NCBI GenBank assembly: GCA_947449695.1
Contig: CANFST010000010.1
Location: forward strand, 17,821-81,820
Source of the DNA: Chitinophagales bacterium
GTDB lineage: Bacteria; Bacteroidota; Bacteroidia; Chitinophagales; CAIODY01
Direction: 5' to 3'
DNA length: 64,000 nt
The notes below the pieces were generated by a model. The model was not told the origin of the DNA. It made no database searches and saw nothing but the letters and a program-made list of their open reading frames with translations. Positions 62,397-64,000 of this stretch are shown here, piece by piece (position 1 is the stretch's first letter; the number at the start of each line of letters is the position of its first letter). Both the position numbers and the translations under genes were made by a program.

Positions 62397-64000
62397 TTAA
62401 CTCAGATATTTTCCTACAATTGGCATTCTTCTTCCCACTCCGAACGCTTTGGGTGATACTCTTAAAATAGGAGGACATTGATGTCGTTTCCATTCATTGC
62501 TGTTCACCATTTTCAAAACACGATTGACTAATGCTGCTTCAAAACCTTGTGCAATCAATTCTTTCGGGCCTTGTCGTTTTTCAATGTACTGATATAAAAG
62601 TTTATCCAGCAGATCATATTCAGGTAAGGAATCGCTGTCTTTTTGATTTGGTCGTAGTTCAGCAGATGGTGGTTTTGTGATGATATTGCTTGGAATTATT
62701 TCTTCGTTGCGATTTATCCATTTACACAATTCAAACACTTGCGTTTTATACACATCACCTAACACCGCCAAGCCGCCACACATGTCGCCATACAAAGTTC
62801 CGTAGCCTACTGCTGCTTCGCTTTTATTTGTTGTGTTCAATAAAATGTAACCAAATTTATTGCTGAAGGCCATCAACAAAACACCACGAGTTCGAGCTTG
62901 CAGATTTTCTTCGGCAACATTAAAAGGTAAATCTTTGAAGTAAGGATTGAGCGTTTGTAAAAAAGCTTCGTAATTATTTTTTATCGGAACAATATCATAA
63001 CTCGTCCCTAAGTTTTTACAAAGTTGCTCTGCATCGCTAATGCTGTGTGAAGTTGAATATTCCGAAGGCAATAACAATGAATGTACATTTTCTTTTCCTA
63101 ATGCCTGTGCCGCCAAATACAGCACTAAAGCCGAATCAATGCCACCACTCAATCCTAAAATGGCTTTTTTAAAATTCATTTTCTGGAAATAATCCCGAAT
63201 ACCTAGAATGAGAGCGTCATGAATAAATTCAATTTTCAATTTACAAATATCAATTTGCAATGAATCCATTTTTTCTAAATTGATATTTGATATTTGCTCA
63301 TTGAAATATTGAAATTCTTCCACCACATTTCCTTTTTCATCAATCACAAGGCTTCCGCCATCAAAAATAATTTCGGTTTGTGCACCAACCTGATTGCAAT
63401 AATAAATCGGAATTTTATACGCTTCGGCATTGGCTTTCAGCACATGTTTGCGGTCTTCGGCATGCTCGTAATCAAATGGAGAGGCTGATAAATTCAAAAT
63501 CATTTCCGGCTTGAATTGCATCAATTCATCCATTGGGCAAATAGTATAAAGCGGATTGTTATTTCCCAGATTCCATAAGTCTTCACAAATCGTTACGGCA
63601 ATCTTTTTGCTTTTGTATTCAACTATTTCAAACGTTTTGTTCGGTTCGAAATATCTGTTTTCATCAAACACATCATAGGTTGGCAACAATGTTTTGTGAA
63701 TGATTTTTTTGATTTCACCATCTGCCAAAAAATAAGCTGAGTTGAATAAATCTTTGCCTTCAATTTTTGGATTACGGCTTGGGGCGCCGACCAATACAGC
63801 AATTCCTTCAGTATGAGATTTGATTTCATCAATTGCATTTTCACAACGTTGAATAAAATCTTCAAACTCTAAAAAATCACGAGGAGGATAACCACAAATT
63901 GCCAATTCGCTGAACAGCACAATTTCTGCGCCTTGTGATTTTGCCTGATGAATAGCATCCACAATTTTTTTTGTGTTGCTTTCAAAATTGCCGATGTGGA
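62397..64000 (-). CDS. nadE: glutamine-dependent NAD synthetase, 5' end beyond window
   Basis: NadE makes NAD from deamido-NAD, ATP and ammonia from glutamine. The frame is open to the right edge: codons for HIGNFESNTKKIV precede the VDAIHQAK segment, so the true start lies beyond 64000 and a GTG at 63962 is not the start. The N-terminal nitrilase domain shows the catalytic triad in FSELAICGYPP (Glu), HKTLLPTYDVFDENRYF (Lys) and VTICEDLW (Cys). The C-terminal synthetase domain has the ATP loop GLSGGIDSAL and TTNKSEAAVGYGTLYGD. About 534 residues are visible. It is convergent with the oxidase operon. Confidence 0.95.
   Translation of the reverse strand, partial: HIGNFESNTKKIVDAIHQAKSQGAEIVLFSELAICGYPPRDFLEFEDFIQRCENAIDEIKSHTEGIAVLVGAPSRNPKIEGKDLFNSAYFLADGEIKKIIHKTLLPTYDVFDENRYFEPNKTFEIVEYKSKKIAVTICEDLWNLGNNNPLYTICPMDELMQFKPEMILNLSASPFDYEHAEDRKHVLKANAEAYKIPIYYCNQVGAQTEIIFDGGSLVIDEKGNVVEEFQYFNEQISNINLEKMDSLQIDICKLKIEFIHDALILGIRDYFQKMNFKKAILGLSGGIDSALVLYLAAQALGKENVHSLLLPSEYSTSHSISDAEQLCKNLGTSYDIVPIKNNYEAFLQTLNPYFKDLPFNVAEENLQARTRGVLLMAFSNKFGYILLNTTNKSEAAVGYGTLYGDMCGGLAVLGDVYKTQVFELCKWINRNEEIIPSNIITKPPSAELRPNQKDSDSLPEYDLLDKLLYQYIEKRQGPKELIAQGFEAALVNRVLKMVNSNEWKRHQCPPILRVSPKAFGVGRRMPIVGKYLS

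Noticed and set aside
63962..63962. GTG at 63962 as the nadE start
   Set aside because: The frame continues upstream to the window edge with residues HIGNFESNTKKIV that match the nitrilase-domain N-terminus.

Overview
The window looks like a chromosomal segment from an aerobic member of the Bacteroidota, probably near the Chitinophagales/Sphingobacteriia. This is inferred from several things seen in the sequence. The DNA is AT-rich, most genes lack a clear Shine-Dalgarno site, and many genes have a TAnnTTTG (or TAnnTTCG) -7 box. There are several type IX secretion (T9SS) sorting tails, a full alternative complex III (act) operon joined to an aa3-type cytochrome oxidase operon, a futalosine-pathway gene, and the gene order panC / starch-synthase-like / DUF4270 / glmS. 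No rRNA, tRNA, IS element, prophage or CRISPR array was recognised.

Layout. 1-3.5 kb (minus): a FemAB-like transferase cut by the window edge, a decayed winged-helix gene, a gamma-glutamylcyclotransferase-like gene and a fused alpha/beta E1 subunit of a 2-oxoacid dehydrogenase. 3.6-12.2 kb: a SIMPL-domain protein, an orphan secreted protein, mutY, membrane and thioredoxin-fold proteins, surE and an MMPL/RND exporter. 12.3-21 kb: a class A penicillin-binding protein, purH, era, mqnB, a PTPS/QueD-family enzyme and the topoisomerase IV/gyrase A subunit. 21-23.5 kb: a ParE-type toxin-antitoxin pair and a secreted heme-plus-copper monooxygenase with a T9SS tail. 23.7-34.9 kb: glmS, DUF4270 lipoprotein, GT5-half starch synthase, panC, M23 peptidase, bcp, DUF6089 protein, murA, TerC and a MarR regulator. 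35-47.4 kb: a 10-kb gene for a 3334-residue T9SS surface protein, then about 1 kb of hairpins, dispersed repeats and a 42-bp tandem repeat carrying gene debris, then another T9SS protein. 47.7-62.3 kb: actABCDEF-coxBA-ctaB-two subunit III genes-subunit IV-small membrane protein, the terminal electron transport chain from menaquinol to oxygen. 62.4-64 kb: glutamine-dependent NAD synthetase, running off the right edge.

How the genes fit together. The act/cox run is one functional unit: ActA-F oxidises quinol and passes electrons through heme c subunits to the oxidase, and ctaB supplies heme O for heme A synthesis. MqnB contributes to menaquinone, the expected quinol. PBP1A, MurA, GlmS, M23 peptidase and perhaps the FemAB-like protein serve the cell wall. 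Three proteins and one gene remnant carry T9SS tails and depend on a secretion machine not encoded here.

Most notable observations: the heme c/PHM-like copper monooxygenase with a complete set of six copper ligands; the repeat-packed region at 45.2-46.1 kb with a 14-codon tandem repeat and a duplicated 73-bp element, one copy lying in a T9SS-tail remnant; MurA with Asp in place of the fosfomycin-target Cys; several families of short dispersed repeats placed in the spacers of the act/cox operon; and a recurrent TAnnTTCG promoter variant. No clearly new multi-gene defence or metabolic system was found.
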